This document shows positions 1 to 10,568 of a stretch of 33,918 bases of DNA, piece after piece (position 1 is the stretch's first letter; every line of letters begins with the position of its first letter). Both the position numbers and the translations under genes were made by a program. The notes under the pieces were generated by a model. It was not told the origin of the DNA and searched no databases. It was given only the letters and a program-made list of their open reading frames with translations. The DNA comes from Thamnocephalis sphaerospora. Taxonomy: Eukaryota; Zoopagomycota; Zoopagomycetes; Zoopagales; Sigmoideomycetaceae. The stretch is from contig KZ992538.1 of the NCBI GenBank assembly GCA_003614735.1, positions 1 through 33,918 on the forward strand. The letters are read 5' to 3'.

Positions 1-1183
1 CCTGGTGTATGAATTCGACGTGGTTTACGAGAACCAGCGCGGGTAAGTGGTGTAACGACGACGACGACACCGCTGCTCGGCATGGTGCCGTGCCCCATGC
101 AGCGTGCTGCAGCACCGATTGGATCACGTACTTATTGACCTGCACGCTTGCACGTAGCGTATTCGTCTTTGGTGTGCCCAAGTTTAGCGCAAAAATGTAA
201 GCGTCAGCGCTGCGGCAATGGTCGTCGATGGCCGTGCGTGCTAACGCTCTACCCCAGGTTAAGCGGCATGGACCCTCCACCTTGGTCAGACCACAACTAT
301 CGGTGAGTGGTTGCGCACCGTTATGCTAGCGGCCATCCGGGTGCACCATCGGTACAGGCCTCTGACGCTTGTCGTGTCGATACAGGTTTATGTCGCCAAA
401 TCTTGCTTCTTATCAACTTCCCGATCCTACCTGGGAGTGGGTCCATCCGGCCTGGTCGATTGATATGTCTGGCGATGTGGACGAAGAGGGCTGGGAGTAC
501 GCAGCACAGTTTCACAATGCCAGGTGGCATGGCCCCTTTGAGGTATTTCGCTCCTTTGTACGTCGACGCCGGTGGATCCGTCTACGGAAGCGCAAGGTGA
601 GTCCAGGTGCCCTTTGCTACATCTCCTATTGGCGGGTCTGTGCTGACGCAAAGCTCTGCTGCGCTGCACGCGAATGCACGGTCGGCTCAGACGACATCGG
701 ATCTAGCTGTGGGCGTGCGCGATCGCAGTCGAAAGCCCAGCGTTGCGAGCACCACGCGCAGCATGTCAACAGATCGCCAGAGCGACTGGCTACTTGAGGT
801 GCGCCGATTGCGTATTGATCGCGAAAAGCTGGCCGTTCTCAAGAGCCAGCTGCAGAACAAGTCTGCCGGTGCATGGATTACCCAATCTTTGGTATGCTAC
901 ATGGTGCGAATGACTGCGTCATGCACGGTGCTTATACACGCAAACATACAGCTGCAGCAGTTTCTTTTTACGCTGGATTATAATGCCAATCGACGGCGGG
1001 CCATGGAGGTAGGCGGATGCCGGGTGATTGTTGTTTGGCTGAATCGGTCAGCTAATGTCGGCCCTGTTTCCTTTGCACCAGTTGATAGGCCAGCTTCAGC
1101 CAGAGCTACTTTGGAAGCCGCGAGCAGATGAGCTTGCGTTTCACACCGATCGCGCAGAATTCGAGGTCAATGTTAGCAACTAG
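1..1183 (+). CDS. Dysferlin-domain protein, Mug65/Spo73/Pex23-like, 3' part
   Basis: The gene enters from outside the window. Exons that keep one frame are <1-42, 158-196, 258-302, 386-596, 691-891, 952-1008 and 1082-1183 (stop TAG), giving 231 visible residues. The first exons encode a DysFN-like stretch (YEFDVVYENQRG, then GVFVFGVPKFSAKM, then DPPPWSDHNYR). Exon 4 encodes the DysFC signature: WEWVHPAWSIDMSGDVDEEG, WEYAAQF, WHG and a basic RRRRWIRLRKRK. The C-terminus is a charged, probably helical region with YNANRRRAME and LQPELLWKPRADEL. Proteins of this family include S. pombe Mug65, yeast Spo73 and the Pex23/Pex30 group, which act at ER, peroxisome or prospore membranes. The protein's own membrane site and role are inferred. 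The acceptor of exon 6 is ambiguous in phase (952, 958 or 961 all keep frame). The large spacing to the next gene suggests an independent transcription unit. Confidence 0.8.
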
Positions 1184-2017
1184 TTGGATGCAAGGTGTAC
1201 GTCCAGCTGGCTGGCTACACGGCTCAGGTGGCATGCATTGGAGCGCTATAGCGCGTGTACATGCGCTTGGGCAAAGGTTACCCTGTCGTCGTTTATTACC
1301 TATCAGTCTACTTGTTCAGCATGCAATCGGTCGCATCAAATGTGTCAATACACGCTATTTCTTATCCATCGTTATTCTAAAGTGGCAGATGTTCTGTCCG
1401 CTTCTGTACAACGCCTACTTTTATCTCTTGGCACACAGAGACGGCCCATTGCTATTCATTGTATCGGCAAAAGTCACCGCTTCTAGCAGACAGCAGTGTG
1501 CTGAACGAGGCGCATACTGTGTAAGGCACCACGTGTAAATGGGCCAGAAAAGCAGGTGCGCCCTGCACACCCTTTGGCCTCTACGAGATGTGCATGAGTA
1601 GAGCAGAGCACATTTATACTCCATTTAGCCGCTGTGCACCACGCATGATCGATACCATAAAACATGGCTTGCTGTATGCGTGTGGTCGTGGACGTATGTA
1701 CTGAATTTTACCTGGCATCACTGTGCGGCAGGGCACCGTACAAACGTGTCGGCCACGCCCACGCCCGTACGACTTGATTTCTATTTGCTAGCCATCCTAC
1801 GGGTGCCAGTAGATTGTCCGATGCCATATAAACCCAGATGGTGCGTTTGGTACCAACGCCAGTCATCGGTTCACGCCACCATCGAACGCTACAAAACACT
1901 CACGATTCTAGTTTCGCTAGGCACTCCTAATTGCCGGCCAATCCTATCTAGTCGACGCTAGCACTGCCATTTACGCAAAACACCAGTGACGAGGCTAGCA
2001 TCACACCATACGCAACT
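1184..2017. other. Intergenic region; right half is the upstream part of duplicated block A
   Basis: No convincing gene. From about 1479 the sequence is the left part of the 950 bp duplicated block. The reading frame at 1680-1961 is open in both copies, but the second copy carries missense changes only and the frame has no recognisable domain, so I treat it as upstream DNA. A TATA box lies at 1827-1832. Confidence 0.6.
1827..1832 (+). promoter_or_regulatory. Putative TATA box for secreted Cys-rich gene, copy A
   Basis: TATAAA lies 186 nt upstream of the ATG at 2018. It sits in the part of the block that is identical in the two copies. Its role as the core promoter is inferred from sequence and spacing only. 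Confidence 0.4.
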
Positions 2018-2380
2018 ATGTTTATGCAGTGGCTGAAGCCTACAGTGCTCGTTTGTGTGCTTGTTGCAGCACTTCCCGTATCTGCGCGAAGGGCAAACGC
2101 GATACTGCGCTACGAGTGCACTGACCATTATTGGCCCCTGTGCGAGCTGTCGGGAAATATAAATAACGGCCACTACACATGGAGCGTCGAGCGCGACCAA
2201 TCCCGCCAATGTAGCCCCGACTATGTGATGTGCCTGAACGTCTTGCCTAACAGAGACAGGAGCGCATTGGAGCTACAAGTCTGGTATGGCGAAAGACAAA
2301 GCTCTTGCATTTGCACCCAATATACAAGGCTAGGATATAGTTTAGTCTGCGAATGCTACACCGAGTTTGAAGTGGTGTAG
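2018..2380 (+). CDS. Small secreted 8-cysteine protein, copy A
   Basis: This is a single-exon protein of 120 residues. The N-terminus is a typical signal peptide: MFMQWLKP followed by the hydrophobic run TVLVCVLVAALPVSA at about residues 9-23. A following RR could be a Kex2-type processing site. The mature part (about 90 residues) has eight cysteines arranged as C-x7-C, C-x6-C, C-x-C and C-x-C, and is rich in Tyr and Trp, as expected of a disulfide-stabilised extracellular protein. I recognise no family. Such proteins in fungi include effectors, antimicrobial peptides and cell-wall proteins, but nothing here chooses between them. The same protein is encoded without any change at 22132-22494, which argues that the frame is really translated and selected, or was recently homogenised. 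Confidence 0.75.
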   Translation: MFMQWLKPTVLVCVLVAALPVSARRANAILRYECTDHYWPLCELSGNINNGHYTWSVERDQSRQCSPDYVMCLNVLPNRDRSALELQVWYGERQSSCICTQYTRLGYSLVCECYTEFEVV

Positions 2381-3712
2381 TGTGATGTATGTGCTATAAA
2401 CTTAGAACTGCTTTGAACAAACCGTTCTTTTTTCTATCATGCGGCACTAATTGCGAGACCTCATTCTGTGCGCATATGCCATTGTCGGGTACAATTCCTG
2501 TCATTTATCGCTGTAACGCCGCTCGGTGCTGTATAGTACCGTTCATCACCGCCCAGCTACCAATACGCGTGGAAAGCAAGGTGGCTGGACACCTTTGGAA
2601 ATGTTGGTGTGGAATAGAGATGACTCAAATACGCATCACAGCTCGCGGTCGTACTGCCTGCAAAGGAAGAGCGCGCGCGGCTACAACACCACTGTGCACG
2701 TACACTTGTACGCTAGCTGGATCTGGTGATAAAAAACGCCCGTAACACAAACCCCGACCGGATTATGAGGGCAAAATGCGAGTGGACAAGCGTCTGTTGC
2801 GGCGTTACAGACACCGCTCTGGCATGCCAGTGATTGGCAGTATTGCTACCAAGCACGCAGCCCTGGTAACGCGGTATTGCAGCGACTAATGGGCTCTTAT
2901 CGATGCGTCATGACTGTAGCGCGAAAACCAAACGTGATGCTGTGCACCTAGCCAACTTGGCAGGCCGCTTTGGCACTATCGCCGAGTGCAGCATAAAACG
3001 CGCATACATCTGATACTGGCTCGCGTCATCGCCTTTTCTGTGTTCATTGGCAGCGGAGTAGGTGACGGCAAGTGCCACCTTCGCGACAGGCATGCGCGTG
3101 TGCGGCTGTGCGACATGCGTGGTTTTTGCCATGGTTAACGACAAGGAGTGCGTGATTTTTGCCTTGCCCAATCAGGAAGGCTGCTTTATGCACACTTTAG
3201 GTTACGCAAGTAGCCGCCATCGCCACCATTGCCTACTGCCGTCTCGTATAAAAGCATCGTTGTCCACGCTGGACTGCTTGATATCCACACGCCGTCCTCC
3301 ACAAGCAGCATACCCCAACAAAGTGGTTACCACCAGGGTTTTGCCACCTTGAGCCCTCTCACTCCTACGTCTTCCGACATATCACTGCGACGCAGCATCC
3401 ATTTGCATACGCTCATCACTTGTCGATTCGGCTGCGCGTATCATTGTTGCAGACCCGGCAGTCCCTCCTGCAGAGCTCGCATCGCCGCGGCCGTATTTCT
3501 TAGTGCTGCACGCACTACCTTGCATTTGCACCCCCTTTCCCACGCCTGTGGTGGTCACCCCCGTCCATAAGGCTGAAGGCCACCTGGTGAGTACATTGCA
3601 CGCTTGCAGCCCTGCACATGTCGACATTTGTTTGAAAGTTCTGCTGTTGATGGCTCGGCTAAACCGTTACAGCATTTACCTTTCTGTTTGTGCAGCACAA
3701 CCATCGTATACC
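2381..3712. other. Intergenic / 5' region of copper ATPase gene
   Basis: The first 50 bases are the fading end of the duplicated block. I see no recognisable gene up to 3240. A TATA box at 3247-3252 is followed by pyrimidine-rich leader-like sequence. A frame open from 3354 to a GTGAGT donor at about 3591 contains FLVLHALPCICTPF, loosely like a metal-binding-domain strand, but it cannot be joined in phase to the next exon. It may be 5' untranslated, or an N-terminal exon I cannot resolve. Confidence 0.45.
3247..3252 (+). promoter_or_regulatory. Putative TATA box upstream of copper ATPase
   Basis: TATAAA lies in the context cgTATAAAag, 461 nt before the chosen ATG at 3713. If it is used, the leader would be long and probably spliced: a GTGAGT donor lies near 3591 and a TTTGTGCAG acceptor ends at 3694. 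Confidence 0.35.
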
Positions 3713-6700
3713 ATGTCTTGGGCATTGAGCAGAAAAAAGACGTTGCCATCGACGGCCAACGGTAAGCTACAGTTAGCGTGTTCGCTGGCTGTTGCCAACT
3801 TTGCTGAGCAATATCTCCGCTTGTATAGACAACCAACATGCTGGTAAAGAAATGATGGAAGTGCGCGTTGACGGGCCAGCGGCACAGAGTAAGAATGCAG
3901 CAGCAACTGACGACGGTCTAAGCGTTGCGCGCATGCGCGTGTACGGCATGGTTTGCTCCAGTAAGTGTCAAACGCTCGGCTACCGCCAAACACAGAAACG
4001 CTCATGCATCGACACATTCAGGCTGCGAATTTGCACTTGCGAGCGGCCTAGAGCAGCTTGCCGGCGTGCGGTCCACCTATGCTAGCTCCATGCTGCAGTT
4101 TGCCGAAGTGCGCTATGTTGCCAGCGAGGTGGACGATGAAGCCATCATGGAGCAGATTCAGCGCCTTGGCTACGACGTGGAGATGGCCGAGGACGAGGAA
4201 CCGTCTGTCGCTATTCTGCAAGTTCACGGCGCACACGACCCTGCGTCAGTCAAAAAGATGTTGAATGCTCAGCCTGGTGTTCGCTCAGTACGCATGCGCC
4301 AGGACGCGGGAGGCTCATCCAAGCGCGGCAAGGCATCATCATTTTTGGATGAGGCTGCCTCGATCAAGAAAAGCAGCATCTGGAAACGATCGCTGCAGTG
4401 GTGGCACGCAAAGTCCCGCACCGATGCTGTCCCAAAGGTGCAAACCTTCAGCATCACCTATGACATGGACATTACCGGTCCGCGCACGCTGATTTACACT
4501 TTACAGCGCGCAGGCATTGAAGCGTGTCTGCCAGATCCGCCTAGTGTCAAAGACCGTTCGCGTCAGCACCAGCGACGCATGCTGCTTATGCTCCTAGCAT
4601 GCGCCGTACTGACCATTCCGGCTGTGGTGATAGAGCTCGGATTTCCGCACATCATGCACATGCCGCAGTACAACGGCATTATGGCACGCGAACTGCTTAT
4701 GCTCGGGCTTACCACGCCGGTGCAGGCAATGGTGTGGCCGTTCTACGTGTCGACCTATCGTTCGCTGCGCTATTCGCGCGAAGTCACCATGGATGCGCTG
4801 CTCACTCTTTCCACCACGGTCGGCTATGTGTTTTCCGTCGTTGGCCTTATCGTCACTGGTGCCACCGACGGTGATGTGCGCCTGCCAATGTTTTTTGACA
4901 TGAACGCAATGCTGGTGCTCTTCTTTCTTCTGGGCCGCTATCTGCACGATCTTGGTAAAGGCAAGGCCGCACGCACACTGGCAGAGCTGAAACAGCTCCA
5001 AACATCAACTGCACGTCTTATTCAGGCAACGGATGAGATGGCCAAGCCGGCCAGCGACATGGTTACCGTGCCCCTGAGCGACAAGACAGCGATCACGGGA
5101 GACCCTGCGGTGGTGGACGTGCGCTTAGTTCAGCGACGCGACACGCTGCTTCTTTTCTCTGGCGAATCAATTCCCGTAGATGGTCTGGTGGTGGAGGGTT
5201 CAGGCGATGTGGACGAGTCGCTCGTTACCGGAGAGGCAATGCCCGTGGAAAAGCAACCGGGTGCACGTGTGACCGGCGGTACGATCCTGGTATCTGGAGA
5301 GCTCCAGATTCGCTGCACCAAAACGGCGGCCGAAGGTACACTTTCCGAAATTGCTCGGCTGATCGAGTCGGCACAAGCATCCAAAATCTCTGTGCAGAAG
5401 CTTGCCGACAAGGTCGCAACCATCTTTTGCCCATCGGCCATTGCACTCTCTCTAGTGGTGTTCTTTGTATGGCTGGGGCTCACGCTGTCGGGTGCGGTGA
5501 CCGATACAGACGGGTTTCCGGCGGCGGTGTTTGCGCTGAACTTTTTTATCGCCACGCTGGTGGTGGCATGTCCGTGCGCCATCTCCCTTGGTAAGTGCGC
5601 TTTGCAGCCGATGGAAATGTCATTTAGCTAATGCCGGTGTCTCTACGCGTAGCGGTGCCCACGGTACTCGTCGTCGCCACTGGACTAGCGTCCAAGCTGG
5701 GAATTCTTGTACGCGACGGAAATGCATTTGAGCAAGGTGCCAAGGCCACCGCTGTGGTCTTTGACAAGACTGGCACATTGACCGAAGGTGCCTTCAGCGT
5801 CACCGACACCGCCATCCTAACGCCACAAGGTCAGATGACTGAGCGAGGAGTCGTGGACACCGACAGCCAGTCTACCGCTACGGCATCCTACCATGCAGTT
5901 GTGGGCGCCGCTGCGACTGCAAGCCGCCACCCTGTTTCGCGTGCACTCTCGCGTGCCTATGCCGAGTTCGACGATGCTGAAGAGAACGGTGTCACCGAGT
6001 TTGTCGACACACCTGGAGATGGCTACACTGCACTTGTATCCGGCGAGCGTGTCACTATCGGCAAGCTATCCTGGGTGCTGAGTGTGTGTCTGAACAGTGA
6101 AGACGCCGAAGACAAGGACATGCTGGCAGAACACATGCATCTACGCCAGGTAGCTAGCACTTGGACAAAGGAGCGTGAGGGCCAGGGCAAGACTGGTAAG
6201 TGTACACGTGCATCCAAAGCTTGCTTTCGCCGAGCTGCGCTAACTGTAGGCCTACATCGATGCATTGCAGTGGTGGTTGCGTACACAGCTGGTCGACTAC
6301 ACGCGTATGCGCTGGAAGATCGGCCACGCGCCAACGCAGCGGCTGTCATTGCCAACCTGCGTGCCCAAAAGCTGTCCGTGCATCTGGTCAGCGGCGATAA
6401 TGTGTCCGCCGTGCAGCGACTGGCCGAGAAGGTGGGCATTGCCGCGGAAAACGCACAGGGTGCCTGCCTCCCGGGCGACAAGGTGGAGGCCATCAAGCGC
6501 CTACAAAAAACAGGCCATATCGTGGTGTTTGTTGGCGACGGTGTCAACGATGCACCGGTCCTGGCTCAAAGCCATCTAGGTGTGGCGCTCAGCTCGGGCG
6601 CAGAGGTCACCATGGAGGCAGCGCGTGCCGTTCTGATGCGCAACGATCTGGCCGATGTGGTGGTGCTTTTGGACATTTGCCGTGCAGTAATGCGGCGCAT

Positions 6701-6905
6701 TCGCATCAACTTTGTCTGGTCATTCAGCTACAACGTCTTCTCTGTGCCATCGGCTGCTGGCGTCTTTTATGCTCTTGACCACTTTCGCATTCCGCCTGCG
6801 TTTGCCGGTCTTGGGTCGGTCGCCTCGGTCATTCCTGTTCTCCTTACATCTCTGCTGTTGCGCACATTTTACCGTCCGCCGCGTGTCAAGCCGCTGGCTG
6901 TATAG
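3713..6905 (+). CDS. Copper-transporting P1B-type ATPase (CCC2/ATP7-like)
   Basis: Exons 3713-3761, 3829-3960, 4022-5590, 5653-6195 and 6271-6905 join in phase to 975 residues. It is an ATP-driven heavy-metal pump, expected in Golgi or post-Golgi membranes to load copper into secretory enzymes, or at the plasma membrane for efflux. An HMA domain carries GMVCSSC (Cys59 and Cys62). Two further HMA-like repeats lack the CxxC (around QVHGAHDPASVKKML and FSITYDMDITG). Membrane helices follow from about residue 245. Visible core motifs are TGEAMPVEK (463-465 for TGE), the metal site CPC at 577-579, the phosphorylation site DKTGT (Asp621), SRHP in place of SEHP (His676), and GDGVNDAP from 853. The TM7 motif starts YNVFSVPSAAG (Tyr918), typical of Cu(I) pumps. 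Introns are 61-75 nt. The start is uncertain: ATG 3713 is the nearest in-frame ATG that splices cleanly, ATG 3647 is in the same frame, and a longer N-terminus is possible. Confidence 0.92.
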
Positions 6906-7164
6906 CCCCCTGTATTTTATTCAGTATAAATAGTGATATTTGATCTGTAAACCCGCACTACCCACGACAACGATATCTACATATTAGATGGGATATCGTA
7001 TTACATGAGAGTGTAAAATGCGTAACTCCGCTCAGTGATAATACGTTAAATGGCCATTGTGTGCTGCACATGTACAGACAAGTCAGAGGACAGCTGTTAT
7101 TAATATCGCTGCTGCAGATAGGCTGCTTGTGAATTGTGCGCAATTCCTTCTGCGTTGTGTGCCA

Positions 7165-8199
7165 CTACTCTACACAACGTCGCCCTGTCTCGCCGACGGA
7201 ACGGCCAAGCGGCGTGTGCTGTTCTGGACAGCTGAACGCAACAGGCGAACACGCTAGGTCAGATGTCACTGTCTTGATTTGCAAAAAGCCCTGTATGGCA
7301 TTCTCAGTGCGCGGCGTATGCGAGCCAGCACTCGCAACACGCATGGAAGTGCAATGGTGTACCAGCAGCATGGAGGTGATGGCCCAGTTGAGTGGCATGA
7401 AAATGACGGAAAATAGGCCAAACACTTCCAGAACGGCCGCAAGCATACAGGCAATGTTGGAGACAACAACGATGCACATTGTCTGTATGCCGTTACTAAC
7501 CAGGCGCGCCCATGCAGCGGAGCCAAAGAGCCGATGCTGACGGTAGACAGCCACAAGAAACGCGACCGAGAATAGCACATTGATTGGCGCATCCAGGGCA
7601 AGTTTGATCCATGGAAAGTAGGACGGATAATAGGAAAGACAAGCCACGACTGGCACCATGATCGCAGGGCTGGTCCAGAAAAAGTAGACAACCAACGGCT
7701 GCGGCAGCAGCAAGATAACGCCAGTGACCAGTAGCCATTTGCTGTGGTTGTGCACCAAGTAAGCTTTTTGTAGCAGAGCAATGTTGATGCAAATGGATGA
7801 TATAGCCACTTCAATGCCCAGGATCCACAGCCCATGTCGGCAGGACAGACCTCCAGACACGGCATACAGCATAACGGTGATGGTGTAGAGTAGCCCAGTG
7901 ACTGCTTGCAGCAAGCAGTACCAGCCGGCTAGTATACAGGGCCGCCGATACGCCATGCGCATTGCCAGCGTAAAATTATGGGCAAACATGTAGGCAAGAA
8001 GAGTGTTGACTAGAAGCTGTATAAACACGCCTCGCGTACGCGTGCGCATCTCCATTATATTGCCCTGAGCTTGCATCACGTAGCTCACAGCATCCAACTC
8101 GCCCAGCGGGTGCAATGGAATGCCCCACTGACGCGTCGCATTCGCCTCCCAGTTTTCTGCTAGCAGCGTATCGCGACCTAAATTACCCCAAGACGACAT
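7165..8199 (-). CDS. Orphan seven-transmembrane protein, GPCR-like
   Basis: This single-exon frame encodes 344 residues. I chose the ATG at 8199 because the soluble, glycosylation-capable N-terminus (NAT at 20-22) begins there and no canonical donor lies further upstream. Seven hydrophobic segments fall at about 57-80, 87-113, 123-147, 155-177, 197-220, 235-262 and 264-285, followed by a polar tail of about 55 residues. An extracellular N-terminus, seven helices and a cytoplasmic tail match a G-protein-coupled receptor layout. I see no DRY or NPxxY motif and cannot assign it to the pheromone, cAMP, Git3 or rhodopsin groups. TM5 contains DAPINVLFSVAFLVAVYR. It is convergent with the copper ATPase gene, leaving 259 bases between the stops with nothing notable. 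A transporter is an alternative. The frame 8178-8501 upstream also has hydrophobic stretches, but I found no splice that joins it. Confidence 0.7.
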   Translation of the reverse strand: MSSWGNLGRDTLLAENWEANATRQWGIPLHPLGELDAVSYVMQAQGNIMEMRTRTRGVFIQLLVNTLLAYMFAHNFTLAMRMAYRRPCILAGWYCLLQAVTGLLYTITVMLYAVSGGLSCRHGLWILGIEVAISSICINIALLQKAYLVHNHSKWLLVTGVILLLPQPLVVYFFWTSPAIMVPVVACLSYYPSYFPWIKLALDAPINVLFSVAFLVAVYRQHRLFGSAAWARLVSNGIQTMCIVVVSNIACMLAAVLEVFGLFSVIFMPLNWAITSMLLVHHCTSMRVASAGSHTPRTENAIQGFLQIKTVTSDLACSPVAFSCPEQHTPLGRSVGETGRRCVE

Positions 8200-10331
8200 G
8201 GTGAGCGTGAATACCGCACGTTGATCGTAAGGTACTGTTGGCACGCAAAACCAGTCGCTGATATAAACGATATACAAACGGCCACTCGACGGAATATAAC
8301 GTGGGCTTTGACAAACAGAGCAATGGCGCAGAGCCAAACGGCGTAAAGAATCCGGCAATGGTCAGCATGTGGCTCCAAGCTAAATAGCCCGCATTTTCGG
8401 ATCTCTGTAATACGTGCATGCACTGGCGCGGGCACAGGACGAGTAATGTACTTTGAAGTTGACGCCATTTGCCGCTGCTTCAGATCCGAGTGCCATGCCA
8501 CACCGAATGCACACGAGTCATTTCAGGCGACACTGGCTTGGTAGATAGCAAGCGCTGATGGCAGGTCGCCTACCCTGTTGTCGCACAATGTGCGCGCCTT
8601 CTTATCAAGTACAATAAGGGTGCGCCTTTTGCCGCCGTTGAACGGATGGCTACTGCGTCCTGTTATGGTGATCCTGTCGCGTTGCTTTGGCAGTGTTTGT
8701 GAACAAGCATACTTGCCATACTAAGCGCAGGCAGCGTGTACATTGTCTGGCGCGCCGTTGCACTCGAGTTCTTCCATCAGTTGCAGCAGCACGCATAGCG
8801 GCGCTAATAGATGCCGCAAACGCGCGGCTGATTTGCCAAACGTGATCTTTCGCTTGACATTACTCAGCGCACACAGCCATATGTGCGCAAATCGCTAGGC
8901 TATTCCGGGCCATCACAGCCTCGTAGCACCTCGGCGTACCATACAAAGACGTTCCCTTCAATCACGCAATCCGGTACGCCTCTTGGCCCGCGTCCAGGTG
9001 GCACCGTGGGCGGCTGTTACGGCAAGCTTTGGCACGACGACAGCCTTGGTTTTTGCCAGGCTACACGCACTACTGCCACGCGCCAAACAGACTTTATGCG
9101 TGGATGTCAAGGTGGACAGCAACCGTAGCGGCCCGTGGACCTGCCGGGTACTGCTGCACCTGTGCCATAGCAGCACGATGTCGCTGATTGGCCAAAAGGC
9201 ACGCGCATAATATGGCTCAAAGCACAGTGCACAGCATACTGCTGAACAAGCTATTTTCGCCAGCCTTGACACGACCGTTCCAGGTTATGGCACTGGGTGG
9301 CCCATGGCACAACTACTTGCGCTGTTCAGCAATGGTATTGAAAGTACAGTCATCTGCAGGACACTGTGTGATTTTGTTGCAGAAAAGTGCGGGCAGTAGC
9401 AAAGGCCAGGTGCCCTTTAAGGCGACCATATGCTGCCTTTACAATGTCGGCCAAGGCGATTCGTGATGACCAGTCGCCTCAAGGCAAAAGACGCAGCATG
9501 ACAACTTTAAACCAGCTACTAACTTTGCACCAAGCGAAAAAAGATGTGACCAATTTGCGAGCCAACGATAGGTATGTGATCAGCCAGACAGTGCAAGACT
9601 ATGCACCGTATGCCAGCAGACGTACTGCCGCCTGACGGTCTTGCTGCCGACACAATGTCGCTTACTCCACATTCTCATGGCGGGTGTTTTGCGTGGTGGT
9701 GCCGCCTATAGCGGGGCATTTGCATGGAGTGTGACTGTCTACAGGCCGCAACGCGACGCTAGCGTGGAGCGCAATGTACAACACGGTAGCAAAGTACGCC
9801 AGCATCGGTGCATCGGTTGAAACAGGCTTTGACCATCTCTGGACCGGTTGATCTCATAGAATGTGTGTGTGTGTGTGTGTGTGTGCGTATCCGTAACATC
9901 CCGCTATCCTTGGCGCATAATAACCGGTGTGGTCGTATCTACATGCGCATGACGCTCTTTCCACGGCGACATTGTTACGACTGCTCTGATAGCCTGGCGC
10001 TGTTTACATGCCGGCATAGCAACGGCGGTGGTGGGTAGCTGCAGCACGTCATGACAATACGTCACGCACTGTCTACTGCCGGTGGTGCATATGGCGGCGC
10101 GTGGTAGACCATCACTGGTGCACACTTGTCCGGTGTGGAAGCACGGCATGCTGTGTCTCCACGCGGTGAATGACGCGTGTACGCTGGTATTCATAGTGTC
10201 TATGATAAATAAGCGACAATTGCCGACCAAGCAGTCCTCATCGTTAGTTTATGCGTACTCACGCTCGTTTACCTCATCGTCAAGGCCGACTACCTGTATT
10301 CGATCTGTTCTCTAACCGTGCAACCGCAAGG
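8200..10331. other. Gene-poor region, 2.1 kb
   Basis: No gene is supported here. On the plus strand a frame open between about 8900 and 9208 (TAA) and a short frame from the ATG at about 9444 to a possible GTATGT donor near 9570 (lysine-rich, coil-like) look mildly protein-like. Neither has a domain, nor an in-phase partner exon. A (TG)12 tract lies at 9862-9885. The region may hold decayed or unrecognised coding sequence. Confidence 0.4.
9862..9885. repeat. (TG)12 microsatellite
   Basis: Twelve uninterrupted TG units in non-coding DNA. A second TG tract of similar length lies at 11889-11911. Confidence 0.95.
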
Positions 10332-10568
10332 ATGAAGCTGACCATCACACTTTGTGTACTGATGCTATTTTTCGCTGGCCAAGTCACGGCAGCCGCCCTA
10401 CCGCAACAGCCAGGATCCGCGCCTCCCAACACGGTCGCCACTGCCACCTCTTCTTCGACGTCCTCAGCCTCGGTCACGCAAGACCCGCCGGAGAAACCAG
10501 CGCAGCCTGCGAAGCCAGCAGAGCCAGCACCGGCGACATCGCCAGAAACACAGCCCTTGCCTGCATGA
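10332..10568 (+). CDS. Small secreted Pro/Ala/Ser/Thr-rich protein
   Basis: This frame encodes 78 residues. Residues 1-20 are a strong signal peptide (MKLTITLCVLMLFFAGQVTA, cleavage expected after VTA). The remainder is low-complexity: a Ser/Thr-rich stretch (TATSSSTSSASVT) and then Pro/Ala repeats (KPAQPAKPAEPAPA), with no cysteine. Such tails are usually O-mannosylated and found in fungal wall or mucin-like proteins. No GPI signal or domain is present. A downstream exon is possible, but the TGA at 10566-10568 ends the frame and no clear donor precedes it. The start follows a purine-rich context (AAGG-ATG). I cannot tell a short structural peptide from a truncated longer protein. Confidence 0.6.
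   Translation: MKLTITLCVLMLFFAGQVTAAALPQQPGSAPPNTVATATSSSTSSASVTQDPPEKPAQPAKPAEPAPATSPETQPLPA

Larger units (their letters stand above)
1479..2431 (+). repeat. Duplicated block, copy A (direct repeat of 21593-22545)
   Basis: This block matches 21593-22545 at a constant offset of 20114 bases, with no indel between 1479 and about 2403. By eye, 1569-1920 and the whole coding sequence 2018-2380 are identical. Differences cluster at 1539-1563 (about ten), 1923-1936 (three) and 1983-2002 (three). Similarity fades after about 2431. The orientation is the same in both copies, so the two blocks could recombine and delete or circularise the 20 kb between them. Confidence 0.9.

Noticed and set aside
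1680-1961. 93-codon frame present in both duplicated blocks
   Set aside because: The few differences between copies in this frame change amino acids, there is no domain, and it lies directly upstream of the well-supported secreted protein.
8178-8501. Upstream exon for the seven-helix gene on the minus strand
   Set aside because: It has hydrophobic residues, but no canonical donor and acceptor connect it in phase to the main frame.
8900-9208. About 100 open codons with mildly protein-like composition
   Set aside because: No domain, no start codon in frame at the left edge and no in-phase neighbouring exon; noted only as a possible relic.
9444-9570. Lysine-rich, coil-like frame ending at a GTATGT donor
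   Set aside because: No downstream acceptor restores an open frame in the right phase.
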